From NCBI GenBank assembly GCA_038211295.1, contig JBBQVS010000097.1, forward strand, positions 1 through 13,454: a DNA stretch of 13,454 nucleotides, read 5' to 3'. Both the position numbers and the translations under genes were made by a program. Shown piece after piece: positions 1 to 5,840 of the stretch. This DNA comes from JBBQVS01 sp038211295 (lineage in GTDB: Bacteria > Chloroflexota > Ktedonobacteria > Ktedonobacterales > Ktedonobacteraceae). How positions within the stretch are numbered: position 1 is the stretch's first letter; the number at the start of each line of letters is the position of its first letter. Below the pieces are notes generated by a model. The model searched no databases and was not told the DNA's origin. It was given only the letters and a program-made list of their open reading frames with translations.

Positions 1-125
1 TCGCGCAGTATCCAGATGACCATACTGTGAAATGAGCGACTATCTTCTTGTGCAAACGGCTTTAATGCGGTATACACATCAGAGGGATAGGTTGTATTAA
101 TCTTAGTGTCTTTGTCTGTGTTCAT
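1..125 (-). CDS. Ribbon-helix-helix (Arc/CopG-type) DNA-binding protein, N-terminal part
   Basis: The minus strand is open from an ATG at 125-123 to the left edge of the window, giving 41 residues that begin MNTDKDTKINTTYPSDVY and end SFHSMVIWILR. The pattern is that of an Arc/CopG/MetJ fold: a short polar strand (DTKINTTYP), a first helix (SDVYTALKPFAQEDS) and the start of a second helix (SFHSMVIWILR). Such proteins dimerise through the strand, which binds the DNA major groove; many are antitoxins or autorepressors. The rest of the gene and any toxin partner lie outside the window, so the role is unknown. No good ribosome binding site precedes the ATG, which fits the very close promoter at 133-161. 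The plus strand here has only short frames closed by stops. Confidence 0.72.
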   Translation of the reverse strand, partial: MNTDKDTKINTTYPSDVYTALKPFAQEDSRSFHSMVIWILR

Positions 126-132
126 ATGTGTT

Positions 133-161
133 CTTGTAGCACAGTACACGTACCATGTCAA
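133..161 (-). promoter_or_regulatory. Promoter of the ribbon-helix-helix gene
   Basis: On the minus strand a perfect TTGACA (161-156) is followed after 17 bases by TACAAG (138-133), which is preceded by TGC as in an extended -10. The expected start of transcription falls about at 126, next to the ATG at 125, so the transcript would have almost no leader. Confidence 0.55.
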
Positions 162-195
162 CACTCAATTTGCGCAAACGTCCCTCGCCTATCAC

Positions 196-252
196 GCCCC
201 GAGAAGAACGGGCTTGTATCCCCTGCTTAGAAAGACAGGGGCTTTACGCCCC
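196..252 (+). repeat. Clustered hairpins resembling an IS200/IS605 or TnpB element end
   Basis: Three short hairpins sit side by side: GCCC/GGGC (196-199 with 210-213), CCCCTG/CAGGGG (220-225 with 236-241) and GGGGC TTTAC GCCCC (238-252). The last two share bases and so are alternatives. GC-rich tandem hairpins of this style occur at the right ends of IS200/IS605 and TnpB-type elements, which are cut as folded single strands. No tnpA or tnpB gene is present, so this would be a solo end. The 61-codon open frame that crosses it (155-340) has no ribosome binding site and was not accepted as a gene. Confidence 0.28.
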
Positions 253-507
253 CTTCGGTAATGAAAATAATGTAGACATGGTTGTATTGTACGACAGGGA
301 AAGCAAAATGAGCAAACACTACGTCTGCATATATGTATGAGATGAAAGGAACAAAACCAAGAAGGGAAGAGATTCTCCATTGAAGCTCACTCGCGCATGA
401 AAAGCTTCATTGCACCCCGTCTTAGCAAGAAAATTTGAAATGGTACAAAGGAAAGAAAGATCGGGGAAAGAAATAGAACGAGGAAGACAGTAGAACGCTT
501 CGCTCGT

Positions 508-708
508 CTAAATCAATACCTCACTGACCTCTCCGACCAGCTTTTGAATCTGGCGCAGACGATGCTCTGCCTGTTCAACGTTCTCTAGGGCCTGGGCTAA
601 AATACGAGCTTCGAGTGATGGATATGTCTCAGCGATCTCTGGGTCGATAGTTCCACCAATCAGTTCCAGGGCGCGGTTAAGCTTGTTTTCTACAGTTGCT
701 GCTGACAT
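508..708 (-). CDS. Small helical protein of unknown function
   Basis: This gene encodes 66 residues starting MSAATVENKLNRALELIGG. An AGGGGT ribosome binding site lies about nine bases before the ATG. The sequence is rich in Glu, Ala, Leu, Gln and Arg and is predicted to be mostly helical, with a possible amphipathic or coiled-coil stretch from about residue 30 to 64 (LEARILAQALENVEQAEHRL and onward). There is no signal peptide, membrane segment, cysteine or known catalytic motif. I do not recognise the family. It stands alone: the next minus-strand gene downstream is the ribbon-helix-helix gene, about 380 bases away. The ribosome binding site and coherent composition support a real gene. Confidence 0.6.
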   Translation of the reverse strand: MSAATVENKLNRALELIGGTIDPEIAETYPSLEARILAQALENVEQAEHRLRQIQKLVGEVSEVLI

Positions 709-1431
709 GTGTTTAATACCCCTTAGTACTCTAGGAATTTCTTGTCACTTGCGAAAACACAATCTATGTAAATGGTACTCCACCAGAAAACTACGCGCTC
801 CCTGCTCTTAGTCTCTACTGCTAACTACGTTCATAGAGAAGGTTTTGTTACAAGAGAAGACACGTCTTTTAGGAAGAATTTTTCTCGTTTACATTTCGAT
901 GTTTCACTACATTCATAATACACTAGATGCCCAAACACACCAAAGCGGGGCTACCAACATTCCTATTACACTTTTCTTCGTGTGACAGAAAGTACTAGTT
1001 GATGTGCTTAAATAGAAAAGACCTTTCTTGTGTAACGTGCAGCCTATTTTATAGCAAAGATATACATGTTCTATCATGCTGTTTCATCTCGCCGCCTCTC
1101 CAGTACTCTGCGAACCACTATTGCATCTCTCGCAATGTTAAGATTTCCCTGCATCTTGCCTGGATGCAAGCATACTGATTGCGCTTCTTTGTATTCCCTG
1201 AGTAACATAAAAAACAGCTTAGAACATATAATGTAGAGCTTTTATTCATTGACTTTGTGTGAAAACGCATGGTATCGTTAGTGTAGTAAAGCACGCGCAA
1301 GTAGTTAACGGTTGAGCACGAAAAAAGCAATGCACAGCTAGAGTAGAGCTTACTGATTGTGGTACATCTTATGAGTGCAATCGTGTAAGTGTTAGAGGTC
1401 TTGAGAAAGCTGTCTCCGTAAGCAAGAGGTA
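709..1431. other. Intergenic region without a recognisable gene
   Basis: About 720 A+T-rich bases separate the small minus-strand gene from the leader of the SRPBCC gene. The only long frame (1118-1516, minus) has a Cys/Ser/Tyr-rich composition, lacks a ribosome binding site and runs into the start of the SRPBCC gene, so it is taken as noise. A short AAGAC-AC-GTCTT palindrome lies at 857-868. I see no tRNA, repeat array or convincing promoter. Confidence 0.5.
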
Positions 1432-1449
1432 TGAGGAAGAAATTCCTCA
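1432..1449 (+). promoter_or_regulatory. GNRA-capped hairpin in the leader of the SRPBCC gene
   Basis: A perfect 7-bp stem, TGAGGAA (1432-1438) with TTCCTCA (1443-1449), is closed by a GAAA tetraloop. It lies about 50 bases before the SRPBCC start and leaves the ribosome binding site free. It could stabilise the 5' end of the mRNA. There is no T-run, so it is not a terminator. Confidence 0.4.
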
Positions 1450-1497
1450 GTGTCTTTTGCGAAAAGAGGGAGTGAATTGATAAGGAAGGAAACAACC

Positions 1498-2187
1498 ATG
1501 GCAGATTATGCATCACATCATGCTTCTGTAGCAGTAAACGCCGATGTCAAGCAGGTGTACGCACTGTTTTCACACTTTAACGATTTCCCCAAGTTTATGA
1601 GTTTCGTCAAAGAAGTAACTTACTATGACGACCAGCGTAGCCACTGGGTGGCAGATATCGTTGGTCGCCAGGAGTGGGATGCCGTAAACGAGAACTGGAT
1701 TCCAGATCAGCAGATCGGCTGGCGTTCGACCAGTGGCGTTGAAAACTTTGGCAAGGTAACATTCCAACCAATCAACTCAAGTCAGACAAAGGTTGACGTG
1801 TACATCAATTATAACCCACCCGCTGGAGTGCTTGGTGACATTGGCGAGAATCTCGGCGTAGGTGGTCACTTTGAGAAGGCGTTACAGAACGACCTGACAC
1901 ACTTTGCTCGTATGGTAGACGAGGCTCCTGCTGGTGCACTTGATCCAAATTCATCTAACTACCTGTTTCATGGTGATAGCGCGGCTGCCAAGGGTACAAC
2001 CACGGGTCGCCAGAACGAGACAATGTACGACGACGCAAGCACGCGCACAGCGACAAGCAACAATCCAATGCTTGACAGCGATATCACAGGGACAACGAAT
2101 CAGGACCTGCACGCGGACGCGACGGACATTCCAACAATGGGTGGTCAGGCTGGCCCCATTTCCAACCGCGAACTTCCTGGTTACTAA
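1498..2187 (+). CDS. SRPBCC-fold (polyketide cyclase/dehydrase-like) protein with a disordered tail
   Basis: This gene encodes 229 residues starting MADYASHHASVAVNADVKQV. The ATG at 1498 follows an AAGGAAGGA ribosome binding site by seven bases; an in-frame GTG at 1450 lacks one and lies in a leader hairpin. Residues about 6-145 follow the SRPBCC pattern of the COG5637 type: an opening strand (ASVAVNADVKQVYALF), a helix with DFPKFMSFVKEV, then HWVADIVGRQEWDA, IGWRSTSGVENFGKVTF, a T-x-V-D-V strand, YNPPAGVLGD, and a long C-terminal helix. The fold makes a cavity for hydrophobic ligands; in this subgroup the ligand and reaction are not known. Residues about 160-229 are rich in Asp, Thr, Asn, Gly and Ser and are probably unstructured. 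The gene is followed by a strong terminator, so it is likely transcribed alone. The fold is clear, the function is not. Confidence 0.85.
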   Translation: MADYASHHASVAVNADVKQVYALFSHFNDFPKFMSFVKEVTYYDDQRSHWVADIVGRQEWDAVNENWIPDQQIGWRSTSGVENFGKVTFQPINSSQTKVDVYINYNPPAGVLGDIGENLGVGGHFEKALQNDLTHFARMVDEAPAGALDPNSSNYLFHGDSAAAKGTTTGRQNETMYDDASTRTATSNNPMLDSDITGTTNQDLHADATDIPTMGGQAGPISNRELPGY

Positions 2188-2210
2188 GCTAAGCTTTCTG
2201 GTAGTTCTAC

Positions 2211-2259
2211 AAAGCACAGTCTGGCACCACGTATCTGATGTGGTGCCAGACTGTGCTTT
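2211..2259 (+). terminator. Strong stem-loop terminator after the SRPBCC gene
   Basis: A perfect 20-bp stem (2211-2230 with 2240-2259) encloses a 9-base loop, beginning 23 bases after the SRPBCC stop codon. Only a short T-run (TTT) lies at its 3' edge, but the stem is very stable, and the matching A-run on the 5' side means it could act on both strands. Confidence 0.8.
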
Positions 2260-2269
2260 CCTGTATAAT
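2241..2269 (+). promoter_or_regulatory. Possible promoter of the DUF1003 gene, overlapping the terminator
   Basis: A perfect TATAAT (2264-2269) lies five bases beyond the terminator stem and about 70 bases before the DUF1003 start. The -35 position (TGGTGC, 2241-2246, 17-base spacer) is a poor match and falls inside the terminator arm. The -10 box is the only strong part. Confidence 0.35.
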
Positions 2270-2341
2270 AGCCGTTACCCGATTACATGTACACATTTGT
2301 CTGAGTATATAGAAATACTAGAGCAAAAAGAGGAACTCTGA

Positions 2342-2923
2342 GTGTCAGAAGAGCAAAAGCAGTCTGAAACTTCAGTAGGGAACACCGGGCTGACAGACAT
2401 TTTAGACAAAGATATTGAAACTATCGTCGAGATGCGTATAGTTGCCGAGCGCGGAGTAAGCCGTCATCAGCGCATCATTGAAAAGGTGACAAGCAGTATA
2501 GGACGCCCTTTGTCGCTATACCTATTGCTATTTTTCATTCTTCTCTGGATACTAGCAAATATCTTTCATCGCTATCTCTACCTGCCCTTGCTAGATGCGC
2601 CGCCTTATCCGTGGTTACAAGATATTGCAAGCTTGAGCGCATTGCTTATGACAACCGCGATTCTTGTCACGCAAAACCGCCAGGAGAAGCTAGCCGAGCA
2701 GCGTCGTCACCTCGATCTGCAAATCAACCTGCTTACAGAGCGCAAAGTAAGCAAACTTATTGAACTTATCGAGAACTTACGCACAGACCTGCCTTCAGTG
2801 CAAGCGCACTGCGACCCTGAAGCACAGGCGATGCAAGAAGCTATCGATCCGCACACTGCTCTTACAAGTCTGAATGAGACGCTCAAAGACGCCGCTAAAG
2901 AGTATAAGCTGGAAGTAGATTAG
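2342..2923 (+). CDS. DUF1003 family membrane protein
   Basis: This gene encodes 193 residues and starts with GTG, with AAAGAGGA about ten bases upstream. It matches the DUF1003 layout: a charged N-terminal region with H-Q-R-I-I (about 42-46), membrane segment 1 (about 57-75, LSLYLLLFFILLWILANIF), a short loop with DAPPYPWL, membrane segment 2 (about 93-110) and the family's QNRQ signature at 111-114, followed by a charged amphipathic helix (about 115-150, DLQINLLTERKVSKLIELI). The canonical F-D-P-Y-P-F loop is here D-A-P-P-Y-P-W. Both termini are predicted to be cytoplasmic. The family has no agreed function. The last 40 residues look helical and soluble. The gene stands alone between a terminator and the structured intergenic region. 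Confidence 0.85.
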   Translation: MSEEQKQSETSVGNTGLTDILDKDIETIVEMRIVAERGVSRHQRIIEKVTSSIGRPLSLYLLLFFILLWILANIFHRYLYLPLLDAPPYPWLQDIASLSALLMTTAILVTQNRQEKLAEQRRHLDLQINLLTERKVSKLIELIENLRTDLPSVQAHCDPEAQAMQEAIDPHTALTSLNETLKDAAKEYKLEVD

Positions 2924-2963
2924 AGAATCCTTAGAGGTTGCATATTGGTCTGTGAAATGGGCG

Positions 2964-3190
2964 CGGAGGGTTGACTTCCATAGATTTGCATGGTAAGATT
3001 AGAGTGTTCTCCGAATGATGGAGTGCAATCCAGGGAAGCAAAGAGACTCTGGCACTTGGCTATAGCCTTGCACGGTAATCCGAAAGGAGTCCGCTTATGT
3101 GGTCAAATATGAAGAAACCAATACGCTTATTAGGAGTAGTATTTCAGATTGACCAGGAGTGCCCGTAGATGCGGGCGCGTCAACCCTCTG
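2964..3190 (+). ncRNA. Candidate structured RNA (or MITE-like element) closed by a 12-bp helix
   Basis: A long-range helix pairs 2964-2975 with 3179-3190 (12 bp, one G-U). Inside it, in order, are: CCAT/ATGG (2978-2981 with 2990-2993); CTCC/GGAG (3009-3012 with 3020-3023); GTGCAA/TTGCAC (3023-3028 with 3068-3073), enclosing a 6-bp stem (3030-3035 with 3047-3052) and GGC-TATA-GCC (3058-3067); TCC-GAAA-GGA, a GNRA hairpin (3079-3088) flanked by CGG/CCG (3073-3075 with 3091-3093); TGGTCAA/TTGACCA (3100-3106 with 3149-3155), enclosing AATAC/GTATT (3120-3124 with 3139-3143); and GCCCG/CGGGC (3161-3165 with 3172-3176). Adjacent stems share single bases at 3023 and 3073, so not all can form fully at once. 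It contains no open frame. It does not match tmRNA, RNase P, SRP, 6S or the riboswitch cores I know. The outer helix could also be the terminal inverted repeat of a short non-autonomous transposon; no clear target duplication is visible. The strand is assumed from the flanking genes. Confidence 0.42.
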
Positions 3191-3383
3191 AGCATCTAGC
3201 ACCATTCGATCTATGACATGCATCAAAAAATGTCCATTATGGACGATTGCAATGTCTTAAAGCGACATCCGCTACGAATTGGCAGAAAAGTCCAGAGGCT
3301 CTACTGAGCACTATCATTACTTTCTGATCTTTGTTGGTTAGGATACGATATGTGAACAGGAGATGTAAGAAGATGAATGAAAC

Positions 3384-3409
3384 GAGGGCCAGGTGAATAC
3401 CTGGCCCTC
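3384..3409 (+). terminator. Perfect 11-bp hairpin, likely a terminator
   Basis: GAGGGCCAGGT (3384-3394) pairs with ACCTGGCCCTC (3399-3409) around a GAAT loop. A TTTT run follows six bases later on the plus strand, and GTTTCATT follows on the minus strand. It lies 460 bases after the DUF1003 stop and so would best terminate a transcript covering the structured region at 2964-3190. Confidence 0.55.
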
Positions 3410-3419
3410 ACCGCGTTTT

Positions 3420-3532
3420 GGGGAAGGGCATGGTGATGGTAAGCCTCGCCACTACTATACACGTACTTGCGTGGCTACGTCACGCACTCGCTTACCCTGT
3501 TTTACCCCTGCCATGCTCTCTAAACTTTCCCC
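3420..3532. repeat. Long nested imperfect inverted repeat (rod-like fold)
   Basis: Four stems nest in order around one axis: GGGGAA/TTCCCC (3420-3425 with 3527-3532), GCATGG/CCATGC (3428-3433 with 3511-3516), GGTAAGC/GCTTACC (3438-3444 with 3490-3496) and GCCAC/GTGGC (3448-3452 with 3471-3475). That is 24 paired positions over 113 bases, with most unpaired bases on the 3' side. It ends 30 bases before the PerR promoter. It may be a structured RNA, a worn palindromic transposon or part of a larger element with the two upstream structures. The 80-codon frame across it (3393-3635) shows no protein-like features. Confidence 0.4.
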
Positions 3533-3561
3533 ATTCTCCTTCCTTTGTACCCCTTCGTCCC

Positions 3562-3590
3562 TTGACAACGTGCTACCCACAGAGTATTCT
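3562..3590 (+). promoter_or_regulatory. Promoter of the perR-VIT operon
   Basis: A perfect TTGACA (3562-3567) is followed by a 17-base spacer and TATTCT (3585-3590). Transcription should start near 3597, directly before the PerR-type operator. Confidence 0.7.
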
Positions 3591-3604
3591 ATAGTAGTGA
3601 AAAC

Positions 3605-3617
3605 AAGAATAATTCTT
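3605..3617 (+). promoter_or_regulatory. Fur/PerR-type operator
   Basis: AAGAAT-A-ATTCTT is a perfect 6-1-6 palindrome with the spacing of Fur/PerR boxes. A second, overlapping palindrome AATAA-TTC-TTATT (3608-3620) extends it, as in arrays of overlapping Fur hexamers. It lies just downstream of the predicted transcription start and 24 bases before the regulator's ATG, where a bound repressor would block its own promoter. Confidence 0.65.
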
Positions 3618-3640
3618 ATTATCAGGGCGTGCTAATTCAT

Positions 3641-4075
3641 ATGAAAAAAGAAACTTTGAATACAAACGTGCAGGCAGTTCTTGATGTTGTGCGCTCTGTC
3701 ACTACTCACCCAACCGCATTGGACGTATACACGCTGGTGAAACAGGTGCGTCCGCGCATGGGGTTAGCGAGTGTGTACCGGATTCTAGGGCATCTGGTGG
3801 CTCAGGGGCACATCAAGGAGTTACATCAGGGGAATGAGAGTTCGCGCTATGATGGGCGAACGCTACGGCATGACCATGGAGTGTGTACGGTATGTGGCAT
3901 ACTTCTTGATCTCCCGCTCGATGTTGTAGTATCGCCAGGGGTTTTGCAAAACGCTGCACAGGTGGCGGGACTGGAACTAGATACACACGAAGTTCGCATT
4001 TATGGGCGGTGCTCGTCATGTCAAGCACAGGGTGCAAACATGCTTTTACAGAGGCCGCAACTCGAACAGGTATAG
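3641..4075 (+). CDS. perR: PerR-like peroxide-sensing regulator, Fur family
   Basis: This gene encodes 144 residues starting MKKETLNTNVQAVLDVVRSV. The winged-helix DNA-binding domain (about 1-70) carries the Fur-family HPTALDVY and MGLASVYRILGHLVAQG helices. The dimerisation and metal domain (about 71-130) carries two CxxC pairs, C82/C85 and C124/C127, for structural zinc. Counting from these, all five regulatory-metal ligands of Bacillus PerR (H37, D85, H91, H93, D104) are matched by H23, D71, H77, H79 and D90. This set with Asp at the last position is that of peroxide sensors, which are inactivated when bound iron and H2O2 oxidise a ligand histidine. The ATG at 3641 is preferred over an in-frame GTG at 3629; neither has a strong ribosome binding site. 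The operator just upstream suggests autorepression, and the gene is co-transcribed with the VIT transporter. A Fur or Zur role is less likely but possible. Confidence 0.85.
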   Translation: MKKETLNTNVQAVLDVVRSVTTHPTALDVYTLVKQVRPRMGLASVYRILGHLVAQGHIKELHQGNESSRYDGRTLRHDHGVCTVCGILLDLPLDVVVSPGVLQNAAQVAGLELDTHEVRIYGRCSSCQAQGANMLLQRPQLEQV

Positions 4076-4087
4076 GAGGAAATGAGC

Positions 4088-4732
4088 ATGTCGTTGGAAT
4101 CACAGTCGAACGCGATGCAACCAAGCAGCGTAGAGAATCACGCCGTACAGCAATCTGAAAATGAAACGCGGGCGCAAAAAGAGTTGGAAGCAACGCCCAG
4201 CTCAACGAAAGATCAGATCAGAGAGATATACAAGGGTCTAACAACAAAAGACAATAGTGACGTCACCGCGCACAACTTTTTGCTGCGTGTAGTCCAGCCT
4301 GGTCTCGCTGGACTCATGGACGGCTCTGTCTCCACACTGGCTCCTATTTTTGCCACTGTCTTTGCTACGCACGTCGCATTTACCGCGTTCCTGGTTGGAA
4401 TGGCATCGGCGACAGGTGCTGGTATCAGCATGGCGTTCTCTGAAGCCCTCTCGGACGATGGTCAGTTGACTGGACGAGGTAGCCCTGTTATTCGTGGAAC
4501 TATTACGGGTCTTATGACCTTTGTTGGTGGTGCATTACACACGCTACCCTTTCTCATTCCACAGGTACATACCGCTCTGTATGTCGCCTATGTTGTTGTT
4601 GCGATTGAACTTATCCTTATCTCGGCAATTCGGCACCGTTACTTTGGTACGAGCTGGTGGCTCTCAATTGTGCAGGTCGTTGGGAGCGGTATTCTCGTCT
4701 TTGTTGCGGCACTCATTTTTGGAAATGCGTAA
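4088..4732 (+). CDS. VIT1/CCC1 family iron/manganese transporter
   Basis: This gene encodes 214 residues. An AGGAGG (4074-4079) overlaps the perR stop codon; the ATG at 4088 has an 8-base spacing, while the ATG at 4082 is only two bases away and so is less likely. Residues 1-60 are polar and probably unstructured. The membrane part (about 63-214) starts with LRVVQPGLAGLMDGSVSTLAP, where D78 matches the metal-pathway aspartate of transmembrane helix 1 in VIT1, then ATGAGISMAFSEALSDDG with M115 and E119 at the family's helix-2 metal site, and three more hydrophobic segments (about 135-158, 162-180 and 192-212). These transporters move ferrous iron or manganese out of the cytoplasm, usually with proton exchange. 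Its position behind a PerR-like regulator suggests metal export when peroxide makes free iron dangerous. There is no fused ferritin-like domain, as seen in MbfA proteins. Substrate is inferred. Confidence 0.85.
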   Translation: MSLESQSNAMQPSSVENHAVQQSENETRAQKELEATPSSTKDQIREIYKGLTTKDNSDVTAHNFLLRVVQPGLAGLMDGSVSTLAPIFATVFATHVAFTAFLVGMASATGAGISMAFSEALSDDGQLTGRGSPVIRGTITGLMTFVGGALHTLPFLIPQVHTALYVAYVVVAIELILISAIRHRYFGTSWWLSIVQVVGSGILVFVAALIFGNA

Positions 4733-4746
4733 CCCTTTTTTACATA

Positions 4747-4783
4747 GATGTGCGCCCACTTATGCAGAGAGTGAGCGCACATC
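4747..4783 (+). terminator. Terminator of the perR-VIT operon
   Basis: GATGTGCGC (4747-4755) pairs with GCGCACATC (4775-4783). A further CACT/AGTG (4757-4760 with 4770-4773) extends the stem past a C-A mismatch. It starts 14 bases after the VIT stop and is followed by TGGGGTTTTG. Confidence 0.75.
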
Positions 4784-4802
4784 TGGGGTTTTGTAATACC
4801 TT

Positions 4803-4830
4803 TGTCCTCATTGGACAGGATATGGCTCAA
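4803..4830 (+). repeat. Left-edge transposon repeat with GATATGGCTCAA core
   Basis: TGTCC-TCATT-GGACA (4803-4817) is a small palindrome that runs into GATATGGCTCAA (4819-4830). The 17-base stretch TGGACA-R-GATATGGCTC recurs in the same orientation at 6217-6233, and the core recurs at 6148-6159 (inverted) and 6254-6265. Repeated short sites at element edges are typical of binding sites for Tn7/Tn5053-type or IS21-type transposases. Confidence 0.5.
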
Positions 4831-4862
4831 GATCACAAAGTAGTACAAGGAGCAAGACAGAA

Positions 4863-5084
4863 CTAGCCACGTTGGAAAAGCGTCCAGATGGAATCTTGCT
4901 TCATCCATCGAGGAACCTTTGATACACGTTTTGTGAGCAAGGGACAGTGTGTGAGGAAGAATACAAAGTCTCCTCGAATCTGTGCCTTTCTGTTGGTACC
5001 GCAGAGAGAGCACTGGAGCTTCTCGATACCACTCTCAGCGAGTTGCGCATGGCTGATTTCCACTCTCTCGCCGGAAAGGGGCAA
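4863..5084 (-). pseudogene. Remnant reading frame with a CxxC motif, probably transposon-derived
   Basis: The minus strand is open for 73 codons, ending at a TAG 32 bases inside the left-edge repeat. The translation includes RVEISHAQLAESGIEKLQCS, a CSLCG pair (a possible half zinc ribbon), a basic stretch (LLTKRVSKVPRW) and an end at W-T-L-F-Q-R-G. The only available start is a TTG without a good ribosome binding site, and the frame upstream is closed by stops, so it is read as the 3' end of a decayed gene. The family is not recognised. The frames on the other strand here look like shadows. Confidence 0.35.
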
Positions 5085-5220
5085 CTCTCAGAGTCTTTTT
5101 CAGGGCTTGGTTCTCCACCGGGGAGACGCACGGGATTTTGCTCTCCAATGCGAGGAGTGTGATCAGGAAGCGGATGACTCACCAGAACCACTCTGGCGGT
5201 TTCGACACCTCTCTCCATTC

Positions 5221-5592
5221 CTAGCAAGGCCCATAAGCGTTGCTGGCGTGCCGCCGAGTAGTGCGGCTGTTGGCCGCCTCCAAGGCCATGCTCTCACTCT
5301 CACACTGTGCAAGAGGGAGAGCACATGTCTGAATACGCTTGAAGAGCAATTCAGGAAGCTTCGCTGCTGCTGCTGTGGCTCTTACCAACCAATCTTTCAA
5401 TACGCAGATGCTCCGTTCATAGAAATAAGGCCACTCTTTTAAGGTCGTCTTTCCTACTCCGCTTGGGCCATACAAAAAGACATAGGCAAACCCAGCGGTC
5501 TCATCAATGGAGCACTGCGTCTCAGCCGTGTGTGTGTTCTTGGCAGTAGCACTGAAACGCTGCGAGGGAGAGAGGACTTCCCATAGGTTCTT
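5221..5592 (-). pseudogene. Decayed P-loop ATPase fragment (TniB/TnsC/IstB-like)
   Basis: Read on the minus strand directly after the DUF2442 stop codon, this frame gives NLWEVLSPSQRFSATAK, then FAYVFLYGPSGVGKTTLKEW, then about 70 residues to a stop at 5221. YGPSGVGKTTL is an exact Walker A (GxxxxGKT). There is no start codon with a ribosome binding site; after about 30 residues past the Walker A motif the translation loses protein character and no Walker B is visible, so the gene is probably frameshifted and cut short. A P-loop preceded by a short helical region beside transposase-type repeats fits the ATP-binding protein of a Tn7/Tn5053-like or IS21-like element. This assignment is an inference. 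A regular AAA+ gene that has decayed is the alternative. Confidence 0.5.
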
Positions 5593-5594
5593 TT

Positions 5595-5840
5595 CTAATC
5601 CGCTTTCCAGCCTAACAGACCTGCAACTGAAATGTCTTCATCGACGGCTTCCCAGTGAATGCCAACTCCCTGGCCCAGAAACTCCCAATTTTGGCGTTGT
5701 TCCTCTGCCGCGCGAAGCAAGCGGGGAAACCATGTTAAAGGGACACTAATTTCCCGCTCGTCGCTTAAACGAACACACAACCGCTCTCCTTGAAAAAAGA
5801 CGTGTATTGCGCGTGCTGTTTTACTTTGTAAAGTACTCAT
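5595..5840 (-). CDS. DUF2442 family protein
   Basis: This gene encodes 81 residues starting MSTLQSKTARAIHVFFQGER. The pattern R-A-I-x-V-x-F-x-x-x-x-L-x-V-x-L-S-D-x-R-x-I-S-V-P-L-x-W-F-P-R-L, followed by G-x-G-I-H-W-x-x-V-D-E-D-I-S-V-A-G-L-L, is the full DUF2442 signature. The ATG at 5840 lies inside the end of the DUF4160 gene (20-bp overlap), with GAGAGG eight bases before it, so the two are translated together. A longer frame starting at 5888 lacks family-like sequence in its first 16 residues. DUF2442 proteins are commonly encoded next to DUF4160 and have been proposed as one half of a toxin-antitoxin-like pair; the activity is not established. The gene appears intact although it lies in a decayed transposon. 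Confidence 0.85.
   Translation of the reverse strand: MSTLQSKTARAIHVFFQGERLCVRLSDEREISVPLTWFPRLLRAAEEQRQNWEFLGQGVGIHWEAVDEDISVAGLLGWKAD

Noticed and set aside
155..340. 61-codon plus-strand frame with CIPCLE
   Set aside because: There is no ribosome binding site, it overlaps the ribbon-helix-helix promoter and crosses three hairpins; the composition is not convincing.
1118..1516. 132-codon minus-strand frame
   Set aside because: It is Cys/Ser/Tyr-rich, has no ribosome binding site and overlaps the start of the SRPBCC gene on the other strand.
1934..2341. 135-codon plus-strand frame abutting the DUF1003 start
   Set aside because: It is a shifted reading of the Thr/Asp-rich end of the SRPBCC gene and runs through the terminator stem.
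2964..3190. Retron, group II intron or known riboswitch
   Set aside because: There is no reverse transcriptase nearby, no domain V-like hairpin and no match to riboswitch core motifs; only an unnamed structured element is supported.
3393..3635. 80-codon plus-strand frame
   Set aside because: It crosses a hairpin, a nested rod and the perR promoter and has no ribosome binding site.
4901..5227. 108-codon minus-strand frame continuing the ATPase remnant in another phase
   Set aside because: It could be the frameshifted continuation of the ATPase gene, but no Walker B or sensor motif is visible, so it was not joined.
4888..5442. 184-codon plus-strand frame
   Set aside because: It is antisense to the ATPase remnant and has no ribosome binding site or recognisable motif; it is likely a shadow.
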